Shown: positions 15,763 to 24,742, counted from the stretch's first letter. The stretch is 64,000 nt of DNA from Bradyrhizobium ivorense (GCF_900696085.1 NZ_CAADFC020000033.1:1-64000); one strand, 5' to 3'. A program made the numbers and translations. Notes: generated from the sequence alone by a model not told the origin.

Positions 15763-17303
15763 ACGTCTCGGTCGCGCCCATCTCCACTGGCCTCAGCCAG
15801 GCCCGTCCGATCAGCGTCGCGGTGCTCGCGATGGGCGGCCAGGGCGGCGGCGTGCTGGTCGATTGGATCGTCGCGCTCGCCGAGCGGCGCGGCTGGTACG
15901 CGCAATCGACCTCGGTGCCCGGCGTCGCGCAGCGCACCGGTGCCACGATCTATTACATCGAGATGATCGCGCCCGACGCCAGCAAGCCGGACCGCCACCC
16001 CGTGCTGTCGCTGATGCCGGCGCCCGGCAAGGTCGACATCGTGATCGGCGCCGAACTGATGGAGGCCGGCCGCGCCATGCTGCGCGGGCTGGTGTCGCCC
16101 GACCGCACGCTCTTGATCGGCTCCTCGCACCGCTCGCTCGCCGTGGTCGAGAAGACCGCGCCCGGCGACGGCACCGCCGACGCCTCGCAGGTCTATGACG
16201 CCGCCAATGTCGCCGCCAACCGCTTCATCGCCTTCGACATGGCCGAGATTGCGGATAGCACCGGCAGCGCGGTCTCCGCGGTGCTGTTCGGTGCACTGGC
16301 AGGCGCCGCCGCCCTGCCCTTCACCACGGAGGATTTCGAGGCCACGATCCGCGCCGCCGGCGTCGGCGTCGATGCCAGCCTGCGCGCCTTCACCGCCGGC
16401 CGTGAGCGCGCCACAGCCGAGCTCAAGCGGGATCCGAAGATCAAGCCCGCGCCGAAGCCGCCGCTCGGCAAGCGGTTTCCAAGACTCGCGCCGATCGGCC
16501 ATCCGGACTACGACGCGCTGGTTGCGCGGGCGCTGCATCTGCCGGCGGAGCTGCACGGCATCGTCGCGGCCGGCCTGCAGCGTGTGGTCGATTTCCAGGA
16601 CGTCGCCTATGGCGGCGAGTATCTCAACCGGCTGGAAGCCGTGCCGCGCGATGCGACCGGCCTGCTGCAAGCCTTCGCAAAATATCTCGCGGTCGCGATG
16701 GCCTATGACGACGTGATCCGCGTCGCCGATCTCAAGACCCGCGCCGGACGGTTCGGCCGGGTGCGCCGCGAGGTGCGGGCTGCGGACGACCAGGTGCTCG
16801 CCATCACCGAATTCTTCCATCCGCGGATCGAGGAGATGGCGGGGTTGCTGCCGCCGCGGCTCGGCGAAAAGCTCGAACGCAGCGAACGGCTTGCCAAGCT
16901 GATCGACCGCGGCCGGAAGCTGCGCACCACTTCGCCGGCGTCGTTCCTGCTGCTCTACTGCGTCGCGGGGCTGCGCCGCTTCCGTCGCGGCACGCTGCGG
17001 CACGCCCGCGAGATGCGCCATCTCGACGATTGGGCGCAGCGCGTGCGCAAATTCGCGGCGCAGGATGTCGCGCTGGCGACTGCGGTGTGCGAGGCGCGCC
17101 GCCTGGTCGGCGGCTATTCGGATACGCATTCACGCGGCGAAACCAAGTTCGACAAGGTGATGCGCGCGGCCGATCGCCTGGCCGGCCGGCAGGACGCCGC
17201 CGAATGGGTGCAGCGCCTGACCAAGGTCGCGCTGAAGGACGCCGATGGCGCCGAGCTCGACGGCGCGCTGCGCACCGTCGAAACGCTGTTCGAGGACGCC
17301 TGA
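15759..17303 (+). CDS. Indolepyruvate oxidoreductase beta-like subunit with long C-terminal extension
   Basis: A 514-residue partner of the preceding gene, joined to it by a 4-base ATGA overlap. Residues ~15-200 form the gamma-type domain of 2-oxoacid ferredoxin oxidoreductases: SVAVLAMGGQGGGVLVDWI, then STSVPGVAQRTGATIYYIE, then LVSPDRTLLIGSSHRS. The remaining ~300 residues are a mainly helical, Arg/Lys-rich extension (LKRDPKIKPAPKPPLGKRF onward) that single-domain IorB proteins lack. I recall this long form as a separate 'subunit beta family' in proteobacteria. It should assemble with the alpha-like subunit in the cytoplasm. The extension may dock an electron carrier, possibly the PDR reductase encoded next; that is inference. 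Confidence 0.82.
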   Translation: MNVSVAPISTGLSQARPISVAVLAMGGQGGGVLVDWIVALAERRGWYAQSTSVPGVAQRTGATIYYIEMIAPDASKPDRHPVLSLMPAPGKVDIVIGAELMEAGRAMLRGLVSPDRTLLIGSSHRSLAVVEKTAPGDGTADASQVYDAANVAANRFIAFDMAEIADSTGSAVSAVLFGALAGAAALPFTTEDFEATIRAAGVGVDASLRAFTAGRERATAELKRDPKIKPAPKPPLGKRFPRLAPIGHPDYDALVARALHLPAELHGIVAAGLQRVVDFQDVAYGGEYLNRLEAVPRDATGLLQAFAKYLAVAMAYDDVIRVADLKTRAGRFGRVRREVRAADDQVLAITEFFHPRIEEMAGLLPPRLGEKLERSERLAKLIDRGRKLRTTSPASFLLLYCVAGLRRFRRGTLRHAREMRHLDDWAQRVRKFAAQDVALATAVCEARRLVGGYSDTHSRGETKFDKVMRAADRLAGRQDAAEWVQRLTKVALKDADGAELDGALRTVETLFEDA

Positions 17304-17305
17304 CG

Positions 17306-18268
17306 ATGGATCAATTCGAAGTCGTGGTGTCGAAGGTCGAGGCGCTGACGCCGCGGATCAGCGAATTCGTGCTGGCGCGCGCCAATGGCGCGCCGATGCC
17401 GGGCTGGGCCGCCGGCGCCCATATCGACGTTCATCTGCCCGATGTCGGCCGCCGCTCCTATTCGCTGATCGAGACGGCCTCGCCGCGCGCCACCGAACAT
17501 CCGACCTCCTATCGCATCGCCGTGCTGCAGGAAAGCAAGAGCCAGGGCGGCTCGACCTACATGCACGGGTTGAAGGCCGGCGATCGCCTGACGATCTCGC
17601 CGCCGGCGAACAATTTTCCGCTGCATGCCGGCGCCGGCGAGATCGTGCTGGTCGCGGGCGGCATCGGCATCACGCCGCTGCTCACCATGGCCTGCGAGCT
17701 CGGCGCCGCAGAGCGGCCGTTCGCGTTCCACTACGCCGGCCGCAGCCGCAGCGAGCTGGCCTTCCTCGGTGAGGTCGAGCGGCTCACCGGCGCCAAGGCC
17801 GCGATCCACGCCGATGACGAGGCGGGACGCTTCTTCGATCTCGAAGGGCTGATGACGCGGCTGGCGGCGGACGTGCCGCTGTATCTCTGCGGACCGCTGC
17901 CGATGATCGAGGCGGCGATTGTGCTGGCGAAGCGGCTGGACTGGCCGCAGGGCCGGCTGCATTTCGAGATTTTCAGCGCGCCCGAGGAGAAATCCGGCGA
18001 CAGCAGCTTCGAGGTCGAGCTCAAGAGCAGCGGCCGCGTCTACGCAATTCCCCCGGGCAAGACCATTCTCGACGTGCTGATCGAGGCCGGCGAGGACCCG
18101 ATGCATGACTGCAAGCGCGGCGATTGTGGCATCTGCCAGACCGCCGTGCTTGAGGGCATCCCGGATCATCGCGATTACATCCTGAGCGACAGCGAGAAGG
18201 CGTCGAACAAGGTGATGCAGATCTGTGTTTCGCGCGCGAAGACCGCACGGCTCGTGCTCGACCTGTAA
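17306..18268 (+). CDS. PDR/VanB-family oxidoreductase (FMN/NAD and 2Fe-2S ferredoxin fusion)
   Basis: A 320-residue electron-transfer protein. It has a flavin-binding domain (GRRSYSLIETAS with the R-x-Y-S motif at ~50), an NAD-binding domain (GEIVLVAGGIGITPLL at ~112-127; YLCGPLPMIEAA at ~193), and a C-terminal plant-type 2Fe-2S ferredoxin with C-x4-C-x2-C in HDCKRGDCGICQ (~269-277) and a last Cys near 307. It would take electrons from NAD(P)H and deliver them to the Rieske oxygenase encoded immediately downstream, forming a two-component dioxygenase. The start lies two bases after the preceding stop codon, showing operon structure. By position it corresponds to IacF/IadC-type reductases as I remember them. 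Confidence 0.88.
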   Translation: MDQFEVVVSKVEALTPRISEFVLARANGAPMPGWAAGAHIDVHLPDVGRRSYSLIETASPRATEHPTSYRIAVLQESKSQGGSTYMHGLKAGDRLTISPPANNFPLHAGAGEIVLVAGGIGITPLLTMACELGAAERPFAFHYAGRSRSELAFLGEVERLTGAKAAIHADDEAGRFFDLEGLMTRLAADVPLYLCGPLPMIEAAIVLAKRLDWPQGRLHFEIFSAPEEKSGDSSFEVELKSSGRVYAIPPGKTILDVLIEAGEDPMHDCKRGDCGICQTAVLEGIPDHRDYILSDSEKASNKVMQICVSRAKTARLVLDL

Positions 18269-18279
18269 TGGAGGAACGC

Positions 18280-19593
18280 ATGTCCCGATATGCCGGCAAC
18301 TCGGCGGCGATCCGCGCTCTGGTCCGCGACCAGGAAGTCCACCGCGACGTCTATGTCAGCGAGGAAGTGTTCCAGCTCGAAATGGAGCACATGTTCCCGA
18401 ACAGCTGGGTCTATGTCGGCCACGACAGCCAGGTGCCCAATGCCGGCGACTATTTCGGCACCACGATCGGCACCCAGCCGGTGCTCTTGGTCCGCCACAG
18501 CGACGGCACGGTGCGGGTGCTGTTCAACCGCTGCCCGCACAAGGGCACCCGCATCACCTCGGAGACCTGCGGCAATACCGGCAAATTCTTCCGTTGCCCC
18601 TACCATGCCTGGAGTTTCAAGACCGACGGCTCGCTGCTCGCGATTCCCCTGAAGAAGGGCTATGAGAACACCGGCTTCGAGCAGAGCGAGGCGGCGCGCG
18701 GCATGACGCCGGTGCGCCACGTGCACAACTACCGCGGCTTCGTGTTCGCCAAGATCAATGACGGCGGCCTCGGCTTCGAGGAATTTTTCGGCGACAGCCT
18801 GTCGAGCTTCGACAACATGATCGACCGCTCGCCCGTCGGCCAGCTCAAGGTCGCCGGCGGCGCGCTGCGCTACATGCACAATTGCAATTGGAAGATGCTG
18901 GTCGAGAACCAGACCGACACCTGCCACCCGATGGTGGCGCACGAGTCGTCGGCCGGCACCGTGGTCGAGGTCTGGAAGAAGGCGCCGCCCGGCACCAAGA
19001 AGCCGATGGCGGTCGAGATCATCGCGCCCTTCATGAGCCCCTACGAGTTCTTCGAGAACATGGGGATCCGGATCTGGGACAACGGCCACGGCCACACCGG
19101 CGTGCACCATTCGATCCATTCCGACTATTCGGCGGTCCCAGGCTATTTCGAGAAGATGACCGCGGCCTATGGCGAGGAGCGGGCCAAGGCGATCCTCGGC
19201 GAGGCCAGGCACAACACGGTGTATTTCCCCAACATCATGATCAAGGGGCCGATCCAGCTGCTGCGGCTGTTCAAGCCGATCGCGGCCAACAAGACGCTGG
19301 TGGAGTCATGGACGTTCCAGTTGGTCGACGCGCCCGACATGCTGCTCGAACGCACCCTGATGTACAACCGCCTGATCAACGCGCCGACGTCGATCGTCGG
19401 CCATGACGATCTCGAAATGTACGAGCGCGCGCAGGAGGGCCTGCATTCGAACGGCAACGAGTGGGTCAATCTGCAGCGGCTCTACAGCCCCGACGAGGCC
19501 GGCCAGACCAATGTCGCTATCAACGGCACCAGCGAGTGGCCGATGCGGCACCAGTTCCGGGCCTGGACAAAGTTCATGACGATGGGGATGTGA
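18280..19593 (+). CDS. Rieske non-haem iron aromatic-ring dioxygenase, alpha (large) subunit
   Basis: A 437-residue catalytic subunit. The Rieske 2Fe-2S ligands are CPH (85-87) and CPYH (106-109) in CPHKGTRI and CPYHAW. The mononuclear iron triad is seen in ENQTDTCHPMVAH: Asp213, His216, His221. The C-terminal part closes the active site and has the usual WTFQLVDAPD region. It adds O2 across an aromatic bond using electrons from the PDR reductase. A start at 18280 is preferred over 18268 because GGAGG lies at the right distance. It is followed after one base by the beta subunit gene. In auxin loci, enzymes of this kind (IacCD, IadDE) act on indole-3-acetate or dioxindole-3-acetate; the actual substrate here is inferred from neighbours only. 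Confidence 0.9.
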   Translation: MSRYAGNSAAIRALVRDQEVHRDVYVSEEVFQLEMEHMFPNSWVYVGHDSQVPNAGDYFGTTIGTQPVLLVRHSDGTVRVLFNRCPHKGTRITSETCGNTGKFFRCPYHAWSFKTDGSLLAIPLKKGYENTGFEQSEAARGMTPVRHVHNYRGFVFAKINDGGLGFEEFFGDSLSSFDNMIDRSPVGQLKVAGGALRYMHNCNWKMLVENQTDTCHPMVAHESSAGTVVEVWKKAPPGTKKPMAVEIIAPFMSPYEFFENMGIRIWDNGHGHTGVHHSIHSDYSAVPGYFEKMTAAYGEERAKAILGEARHNTVYFPNIMIKGPIQLLRLFKPIAANKTLVESWTFQLVDAPDMLLERTLMYNRLINAPTSIVGHDDLEMYERAQEGLHSNGNEWVNLQRLYSPDEAGQTNVAINGTSEWPMRHQFRAWTKFMTMGM

Positions 19594-19594
19594 G

Positions 19595-20107
19595 ATGACT
19601 GTCGTCGCCGACGCCCCGCTGAAGAATGCCGTTCCCACCGATCAGGAACTGATCGATTTCGTCGTGCGCGAGGCGCGGCTGATCGACCAGCAGCGGTTCG
19701 ACGAATGGCTCGATCTGTACGCCGACGATGCCTTCTACTGGATGCCGCTGGAATGGAACCAGACCGATCCGCGGCTGACCTGCTCGCTGATGTATGAGGA
19801 CAAGCTCTTGCTGTCGATCCGCGTCGAACGGCTCAAGGGCGCGCGCACCTTCAGCCAGAAGCCGAAGAGCCGCTGCCATCACGTGCTGCAGACGCCGCAA
19901 GTGGATTCACGCGATGCCGCCGCCAACAGCTACGTCACCTGGACGCCGATGCATTACATCGAGACCCGTCAGGACGAGCAGACGCTCTATGCGGCCTGGG
20001 CCACGCATCATCTGGCCGTCGAGGGTGGCCGGCTGAAGATCAAGCTCAAGCGCGTCGACCTGATCAACTGCGATGCGGCGTTCGGCAACATCCAGCTCTT
20101 CATGTGA
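19595..20107 (+). CDS. Aromatic-ring-hydroxylating dioxygenase, beta (small) subunit
   Basis: A 170-residue NTF2-fold small subunit. Typical segments are QELIDFVVREARLIDQQRFDEW, LYADDAFYWMPLEW, LSIRVERLKGARTFSQKPKS, RCHHVLQTPQVD, and the C-terminal LKIKLKRVDLINCDAAFGNI. It has no cofactor and stabilises the alpha3beta3 hexamer of the Rieske oxygenase encoded just upstream. The start ATG is one base after the alpha stop codon (tgagatg). Length matches the family, and no anomaly is visible. Confidence 0.9.
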   Translation: MTVVADAPLKNAVPTDQELIDFVVREARLIDQQRFDEWLDLYADDAFYWMPLEWNQTDPRLTCSLMYEDKLLLSIRVERLKGARTFSQKPKSRCHHVLQTPQVDSRDAAANSYVTWTPMHYIETRQDEQTLYAAWATHHLAVEGGRLKIKLKRVDLINCDAAFGNIQLFM

Positions 20108-20116
20108 GGACCACGC

Positions 20117-20845
20117 GTGGCCAACTACACGGCAATCGTCAGCGGCGGCAACACCGGCATCGGGGCGGCGATCGCGCGCGGCCTGCTCGCCGAGGGTTAT
20201 GAGGTGATCTCGCTGTCGCGGCGCAAGCCGGACTGGAGCCATCCAAAGCTGTCCTCGCGCGAGGTCGACCTGCTCGATGCGGCGGCGACGCGCCAGGCGG
20301 CCGCGGAGATCGCCGCCAAGGTCGCGATCACGCATGTCGTGCACAATGCCGGCGCGATCCGCGCCAACCTGCTGGAGGAGGTCGCGGACGAGGACGTCGG
20401 CGCGCTGGCGCAGCTGCATTTCGGCGCCGCCATCGCGCTGGCGCAGGCGGCGCTGCCAAGCATGAAGAAGGCGCGGTTCGGCCGCATCGTGCTGCTGTCG
20501 TCGCGCGCCGCGCTCGGCGCCGTCACCCGCACGGTCTATTCGGCGACCAAGGCCGGCATCATCGGCATGGCGCGGACCTGGGCGCTGGAGCTCGCGCCGT
20601 TCGGGATCACCGTCAATGTCGTGGCGCCCGGCCCGATCGCGGATACCGAGATGTTCGAGAGCGTGATCTCGCCGGAATCGGAGCGGGCGCGCAAGCTGGC
20701 GCAGTCGATCCCGCTCGGCCGGCTCGGCAAGTCCAGCGACGTCGCGCGCGCGGTCAGTTTCTTCAGTTCGCCGGATGCCGACTTCATCACCGGACAGACG
20801 CTCTATGTCTGCGGCGGAGCCAGCATCGGGTCGATTTCCATCTAG
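20117..20845 (+). CDS. SDR family NAD(P)-dependent oxidoreductase
   Basis: A 242-residue classical short-chain dehydrogenase starting with GTG (20117) nine bases after the beta-subunit stop. The cofactor loop is SGGNTGIGAAIA (9-20), the NAG motif is HNAGAI, the catalytic Tyr-Lys pair is in VYSATKAG (~142-146), and PGPIAD follows the active site. The C-terminal DADFITGQTLYVCGGASIG is typical. It could dehydrogenate the dihydrodiol or another alcohol produced by the dioxygenase. In iac clusters the equivalent gene is iacE. Its place between dioxygenase and regulator supports a dedicated role. Confidence 0.85.
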   Translation: MANYTAIVSGGNTGIGAAIARGLLAEGYEVISLSRRKPDWSHPKLSSREVDLLDAAATRQAAAEIAAKVAITHVVHNAGAIRANLLEEVADEDVGALAQLHFGAAIALAQAALPSMKKARFGRIVLLSSRAALGAVTRTVYSATKAGIIGMARTWALELAPFGITVNVVAPGPIADTEMFESVISPESERARKLAQSIPLGRLGKSSDVARAVSFFSSPDADFITGQTLYVCGGASIGSISI

Positions 20846-20865
20846 CCTCGGTGAGAGCACGCGCC

Positions 20866-21387
20866 ATGGACGCCACGGTCAAACGCAAGGTCCGATCCGC
20901 GAAGAGCGCACGCCCGGCGCCGCCGGTCGAGCCCGCGCCGGAGTCCGACGGCGCCCATCTCGAGCTGCGGATCTGGCTGCGGCTGCTGGCCTGCGCGACC
21001 CGGATCGAGAAGGCGCTGAACGCGCGGCTGCGCAAGGAGTTCAACACCACGCTGGCCCGCTTCGACCTACTGGCGCAGCTTGCGCGCAGGCCGGAGGGCG
21101 CCAGCATGTCGGAGGTTTCCGACTTGCTGATGGTCTCGAACGGCGCCATCACCGCGCTGGTGCAGAAGCTGGAAGCCGACGGCATGATCCATCGCGAGGT
21201 CGATGCCGAGGATCGCCGCACCTTCCGCCTGCGACTGTCGCAGGACGGCGCCAAGGAATTCGGCCGGATGGCGCGCCGCCACGAGGAGTGGGTGATCGCG
21301 CTGATCGGCGAGCTGTCGCACGTCGCGCAATCCGACCTGCTGCAACATCTGACCCTGCTGAAACGCCGCCTCGACAAGCACGCCTGA
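20866..21387 (+). CDS. MarR family transcriptional regulator
   Basis: A 173-residue winged-helix regulator with a basic N-terminal tail (VKRKVRSAKSARPAPP). Helices contain LELRIWLRLLACATRIEKAL, the recognition region ASMSEVSDLLMVSNGAITALV and the wing DAEDRRTFRLRLSQDG. MarR proteins usually repress a catabolic operon until an aromatic ligand binds. It is the last gene of the rightward aromatic operon, so its likely target is the dyad promoter at 13523-13552. ATG at 20866 is used; a GTG at 20851 is possible. MarR regulators (IacR, IadR) control auxin catabolism loci in other bacteria, which matches this context. Confidence 0.85.
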   Translation: MDATVKRKVRSAKSARPAPPVEPAPESDGAHLELRIWLRLLACATRIEKALNARLRKEFNTTLARFDLLAQLARRPEGASMSEVSDLLMVSNGAITALVQKLEADGMIHREVDAEDRRTFRLRLSQDGAKEFGRMARRHEEWVIALIGELSHVAQSDLLQHLTLLKRRLDKHA

Positions 21388-21443
21388 CGTCATTGCGCTC
21401 CCCGGCGCATGGCGCAGGCGTGTCTCGCCGGGTCCATCAGGCC

Positions 21444-22667
21444 CTATTGCCCCGAAATCGGATCGACCGGGGGAAAGCCGAGCGCATTGGCGCCGGCGCG
21501 GGCGTAGAACCGTTCCTGGGCGAAGGCATGCTGCCGCGCGACGTGAATGTCACGCAAGCGGCGCTGCAGCGGCGATGCGCTGAACACCACACTGGATCCG
21601 CCCAGCGTATAGCAGCCGCTGACGATATCGCTGCAGGTCGCATTGATCCAGGCTGAGCCCTGCAGGCTCTCTGCAAAATCCGCCTTGCCGTCGAGCTCGC
21701 CGGCAAGCGCCAGGCGCCAGTAGCTGTCGGCCTGAACCTGCAGCAGCGCCCGCGCCGCGCGCAGCGCCGCATCGAGCCGGCCAAACTCGTGCTGAAAGAT
21801 GGGCGTGTCCCTGAGATCGGCGGCGGCGAACAGCTGGCGGCGGCCGGCCATGGCGGCGAGATCAGCCATCGCCGCGGTCGCGATGCCCGTGGCAACCGCA
21901 GCATGCAAGCTTCCGATGAATGGCGTCACGGCGCTCGCGAACGGCCCCGGCAAACATGACGGCCCGTGAAACAGATCAAAGGTCTCGGCATCGCGGACGG
22001 CCACATTGTCGAGGACCACATGATGGCTGCCGCTGCCGGTCAGTCCTGAGGCCTGCCATGTCTCCTCGACGCGCCAGCGCTCGGCGGCAAGCACGACAAA
22101 ACGCGTCAGCGGGCGTCCGTCCGACATCACCGGCGCACCGTCCTTGTGGATAACGAAATGACCGGCGATCCACCGCGCGTTCTGGCAACCGCTGGCGAAC
22201 GGCCAGCGTCCCGAGACCCGATAGCCGCCATCGATGACCTCGCCGCGCCCCGCCGGCGTGCCGACGCCGACGGTGAGCGCATCGGGCCCGTCCATGACGA
22301 TCTGGTCGAATGTCGCGCGCGATACCCGCGTGCGGAACAGTTGCGCCCCGGTGCCGATCATGGCCACCCAGCCGACCGAACTGTCGGCCGCGGATAGCGC
22401 CTCGATCAAGGGCAGCACCTCGGGCACGCTCAACTCGAGCCCGCCATGGCTGCGCGGCACCAGGGTCCGGAACAGGCCGAGGGCTCCCAGCCGGTCGGTG
22501 ATGTCGGCAGGAACGCGCCGGGCGCTCTCGATCTCGCCGGCGCGGGCAGCAAGCTCCGGCGCCAGATCCGCGATGGCAGCGCGCAGCCGCGCGGCCTCAT
22601 GCTCGATCGGCTGTCGTTCGAAGGGCGCGTCTGCATCTCGATGTGCAAGCTGAACATTGGTCGTCAT
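21444..22667 (-). CDS. Acyl-CoA-dehydrogenase-fold flavin-dependent monooxygenase (IacA/HpaB-like group)
   Basis: A 407-residue protein with the acyl-CoA dehydrogenase fold. The C-terminal catalytic Glu region (YEG) is absent, and the N-terminal LFRTLVPRSHGGLEL, GWVAMIGTGAQLFR and GRWPFASGCQNARWIAGH fit the group D flavin monooxygenases that use reduced flavin and O2. The later HHVVLDNVAVRDAETFD and GSSVVFSASPLQRRLRDIHVARQH are also typical of this group. The indole-3-acetate monooxygenase IacA belongs here, as do HsaA and many sulfur or phenol oxygenases, so substrate is not fixed by sequence. The start at 22667 follows AGGAG. It is convergent with the MarR gene and probably co-transcribed with the FAD oxidase upstream. 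The flavin reductase at 9079 could be its partner. Confidence 0.8.
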   Translation of the reverse strand: MTTNVQLAHRDADAPFERQPIEHEAARLRAAIADLAPELAARAGEIESARRVPADITDRLGALGLFRTLVPRSHGGLELSVPEVLPLIEALSAADSSVGWVAMIGTGAQLFRTRVSRATFDQIVMDGPDALTVGVGTPAGRGEVIDGGYRVSGRWPFASGCQNARWIAGHFVIHKDGAPVMSDGRPLTRFVVLAAERWRVEETWQASGLTGSGSHHVVLDNVAVRDAETFDLFHGPSCLPGPFASAVTPFIGSLHAAVATGIATAAMADLAAMAGRRQLFAAADLRDTPIFQHEFGRLDAALRAARALLQVQADSYWRLALAGELDGKADFAESLQGSAWINATCSDIVSGCYTLGGSSVVFSASPLQRRLRDIHVARQHAFAQERFYARAGANALGFPPVDPISGQ

Positions 22668-22750
22668 GCTGATCTCCTGAGTGTCGTTCCGCAACACCTG
22701 CCGGAACGGTTGCAGTTCATGGCAATGCGTTTCGACGCCGCCGGCCAAGC

Positions 22751-24121
22751 TCACTCTGCCGGCAGCAAGAGGGCGGACGCGAAGACGCCATCGGGATCGA
22801 AGCGGCGCTTGAGCATGCGGAGCCGGGCGGCGTTGCCGCCAAAAGCCCCCGCCGCCTGTTCGCGATCATTCGGTCCGAGCAGGTTGGCGTAGCCGCCCGG
22901 CAGGGCGAACGGGGCGAGGCTCTGCCATAGATCCTGCGCCCAGCGCCGGTGCGCCGCGCCGTCTCCGTCGGGCTTCCAGCCTGCGAGGATCTCGATCATG
23001 AGGTGCTCGTTGCGCATGCCGAATGCAGTGGCGGCCGGCACGACCCGCGTCGCGGCGCCGTGGAAGTGATGCCAGAACACCGAGCAATCCGGCGACGGCG
23101 CGCGCGCCCTTGCCGCGACGATCAGGTCGGCGGCCTCCGCGGTGAGCGCGGGCAACCAGCGTGTCCGGAGCTCCCAATGGTGGCCGTCCATGGCTTCCAC
23201 CCAGGCGTCGAACTGGGCGAGCATGTCGGAGTAGGTCGCCGGTCCGACCTGGACGGAGAGCGGCGAGCCGAGAGCCCGCAGACCTTCCATCACACGCTCG
23301 CCCTGGCGCCGCTCGCCGTTCCACAACGGCACGACGATGAGGACGGGTTCGCCGTCCGGACCGGACATCATGCCGACCGACACGCCGAGTTCGTCCGGCG
23401 TCGCGGGCGCGAATGCGGCGTAGCGGCGCAGCACCTTGCCCGCCTCGTTCCAGTCGTAGATCAGCGATCCCGCAAGCATGTCGGGTGCCGGATGGAGGCG
23501 AATCCGCAGCGAGGTGACGACGCCGAAATTGCCGCCGCCGCCGCGCAGCGCCCAGAACAGGTCGGGCTCCGCGTCGGGACCGGCTGTCACGCGCCGTCCG
23601 TCCGCCAGCACGATCTCGGCGCCGAGCAGATTGTCCGCCGCGAGGCCGCAACTGCCACTGAGGGGACCGTAGCCGCCGCCCAGGGTCAGGCCGGCCACGC
23701 TGACCGTGCCACAATTGCCCAGCGCCGCAACCAGACCATGCGCACCAGCCGCAGCGGCCAGCTTATTGGCCATTGCCCCGCCGGCGACGGTCGCGACCCG
23801 TGCTTGCGGATCGACGACGACTTGTCGCATCCGGCTCAGGTCAATGACGAGCCCGTCACGCTGCAACGCGCGTCCCGCCCAGTCGTGTCCGCCGCCGCGC
23901 ACCGACAACGCCAGCCCGTGCTGACGGGCAATCCGCACCGCTGCCTGCACGTCCACCGCCGACTCGCACACCGCAAACAACGCAGGCTCGTTCTCAACCG
24001 CGCCGTTCCATATCTTGCGGGTGCGGGAATAATCATCGTCGCCGCGTGACACGACCCGTCCCTGCATCAAGGCACGCAGTCCGCGCGCGGCGGCCGAGTC
24101 CGAACTGGTGTGTAGGTTCAT
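22751..24121 (-). CDS. FAD-linked oxidoreductase, berberine-bridge-enzyme type
   Basis: A 456-residue protein with the PCMH-type FAD domain: ALSVRGGGHDWAGRALQRDG (the His of RGGGH is a usual covalent FAD site), then VDPQARVATVAGGAMANKLA and LTLGGGYGPLSG. A short BBE domain ends the protein (YANLLGPNDREQAAGAF ... RLRMLKRRFDPDGVFAS). Such enzymes oxidise alcohols, sugars or aromatic heterocycles and pass electrons to O2. The second covalent FAD Cys (GxCxxV motif) is seen only loosely as GSCGLAADN. ATG at 24121 follows GGGAGA. It precedes the flavin monooxygenase gene by 83 bases on the same strand, suggesting a two-gene unit next to the aromatic locus. Confidence 0.85.
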   Translation of the reverse strand: MNLHTSSDSAAARGLRALMQGRVVSRGDDDYSRTRKIWNGAVENEPALFAVCESAVDVQAAVRIARQHGLALSVRGGGHDWAGRALQRDGLVIDLSRMRQVVVDPQARVATVAGGAMANKLAAAAGAHGLVAALGNCGTVSVAGLTLGGGYGPLSGSCGLAADNLLGAEIVLADGRRVTAGPDAEPDLFWALRGGGGNFGVVTSLRIRLHPAPDMLAGSLIYDWNEAGKVLRRYAAFAPATPDELGVSVGMMSGPDGEPVLIVVPLWNGERRQGERVMEGLRALGSPLSVQVGPATYSDMLAQFDAWVEAMDGHHWELRTRWLPALTAEAADLIVAARARAPSPDCSVFWHHFHGAATRVVPAATAFGMRNEHLMIEILAGWKPDGDGAAHRRWAQDLWQSLAPFALPGGYANLLGPNDREQAAGAFGGNAARLRMLKRRFDPDGVFASALLLPAE

Positions 24122-24475
24122 CACGCTCTCCCTTTGTGGTCCGGGCAGTTTGAGCCAGCTGCTTGAAGCTGCGGCTCTGCGGGCAACTGTGCGCAGCAGC
24201 ACAGCGTTGCGGAGCTGCGCGAGTTGCTGCGCGAAGCAGGCAGGATGAGCGCGATCTGTTACGGGAGAACTTCGCGGATCGGATATCGCGCTACATCCGT
24301 AATGTGGTTACTGCGGCGGGCTGCAACCGAACGTCGGCACAAGGCTCCGCGCGATTGACCGAGGCAGAGATGTCGAGCCCGGCGAGCTCAGGCCTCGGTC
24401 ACCGTTGAGGCGGGAAAGATGCAGACGCTGGCGTGTTCGACCGCCTGGTGTCACAGAGCCTCGCAGACCTTGCGG
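24122..24475. other. Intergenic region, no gene seen
   Basis: About 350 bases between the FAD oxidase start and the small secreted protein stop, both leftward. It should hold the promoter of the FAD oxidase pair. I see short open frames without ribosome-binding sites or domains and no clear hairpin or operator. Confidence 0.4.
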
Positions 24476-24742
24476 TCAACAGCCGCGGCAGATGATCAGC
24501 TTGCGGTCGATTTCCTCGTCCAGCCGCCGCAGCTCCAATTCGATCGGTGACAATTGACTGCCCTCCGGAATGTCCGCTCGCCGCGGCTGCCGGTGACCGA
24601 CCGGAGCCTGGCGCAGCAGGCTGGCGTATTGCTCCGGGGCGTCATGACGGACGCTGGTCGGACTGCGGCCAGCGGCGACACCGGGCATCGAGCTGAACAG
24701 AAACGAGACGGCGACAACGCCGAGACCAAGTCGTTTGGACAT
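24476..24742 (-). CDS. Small secreted protein of unknown function
   Basis: An 88-residue protein. Three successive ATG codons lie at 24748, 24745 and 24742; AGGAG is best spaced for the last. Residues 1-24 (MSKRLGLGVVAVSFLFSSMP and on to GVAAG) make a signal peptide. The mature part is short and charged: DAPEQYASLLRQAPVGHR, then SQLSPIELELRRLDEEIDRKLIICRGC with two Cys near the end. I do not recognise a family. It is leftward, downstream of the VirA-like kinase gene with a 140-base gap, and may share its regulation. Confidence 0.65.
   Translation of the reverse strand: MSKRLGLGVVAVSFLFSSMPGVAAGRSPTSVRHDAPEQYASLLRQAPVGHRQPRRADIPEGSQLSPIELELRRLDEEIDRKLIICRGC

Noticed and set aside
17114..18169. 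351-residue minus-strand frame opposite the PDR reductase
   Set aside because: No domain; composition typical of antisense translation of GC-rich genes.
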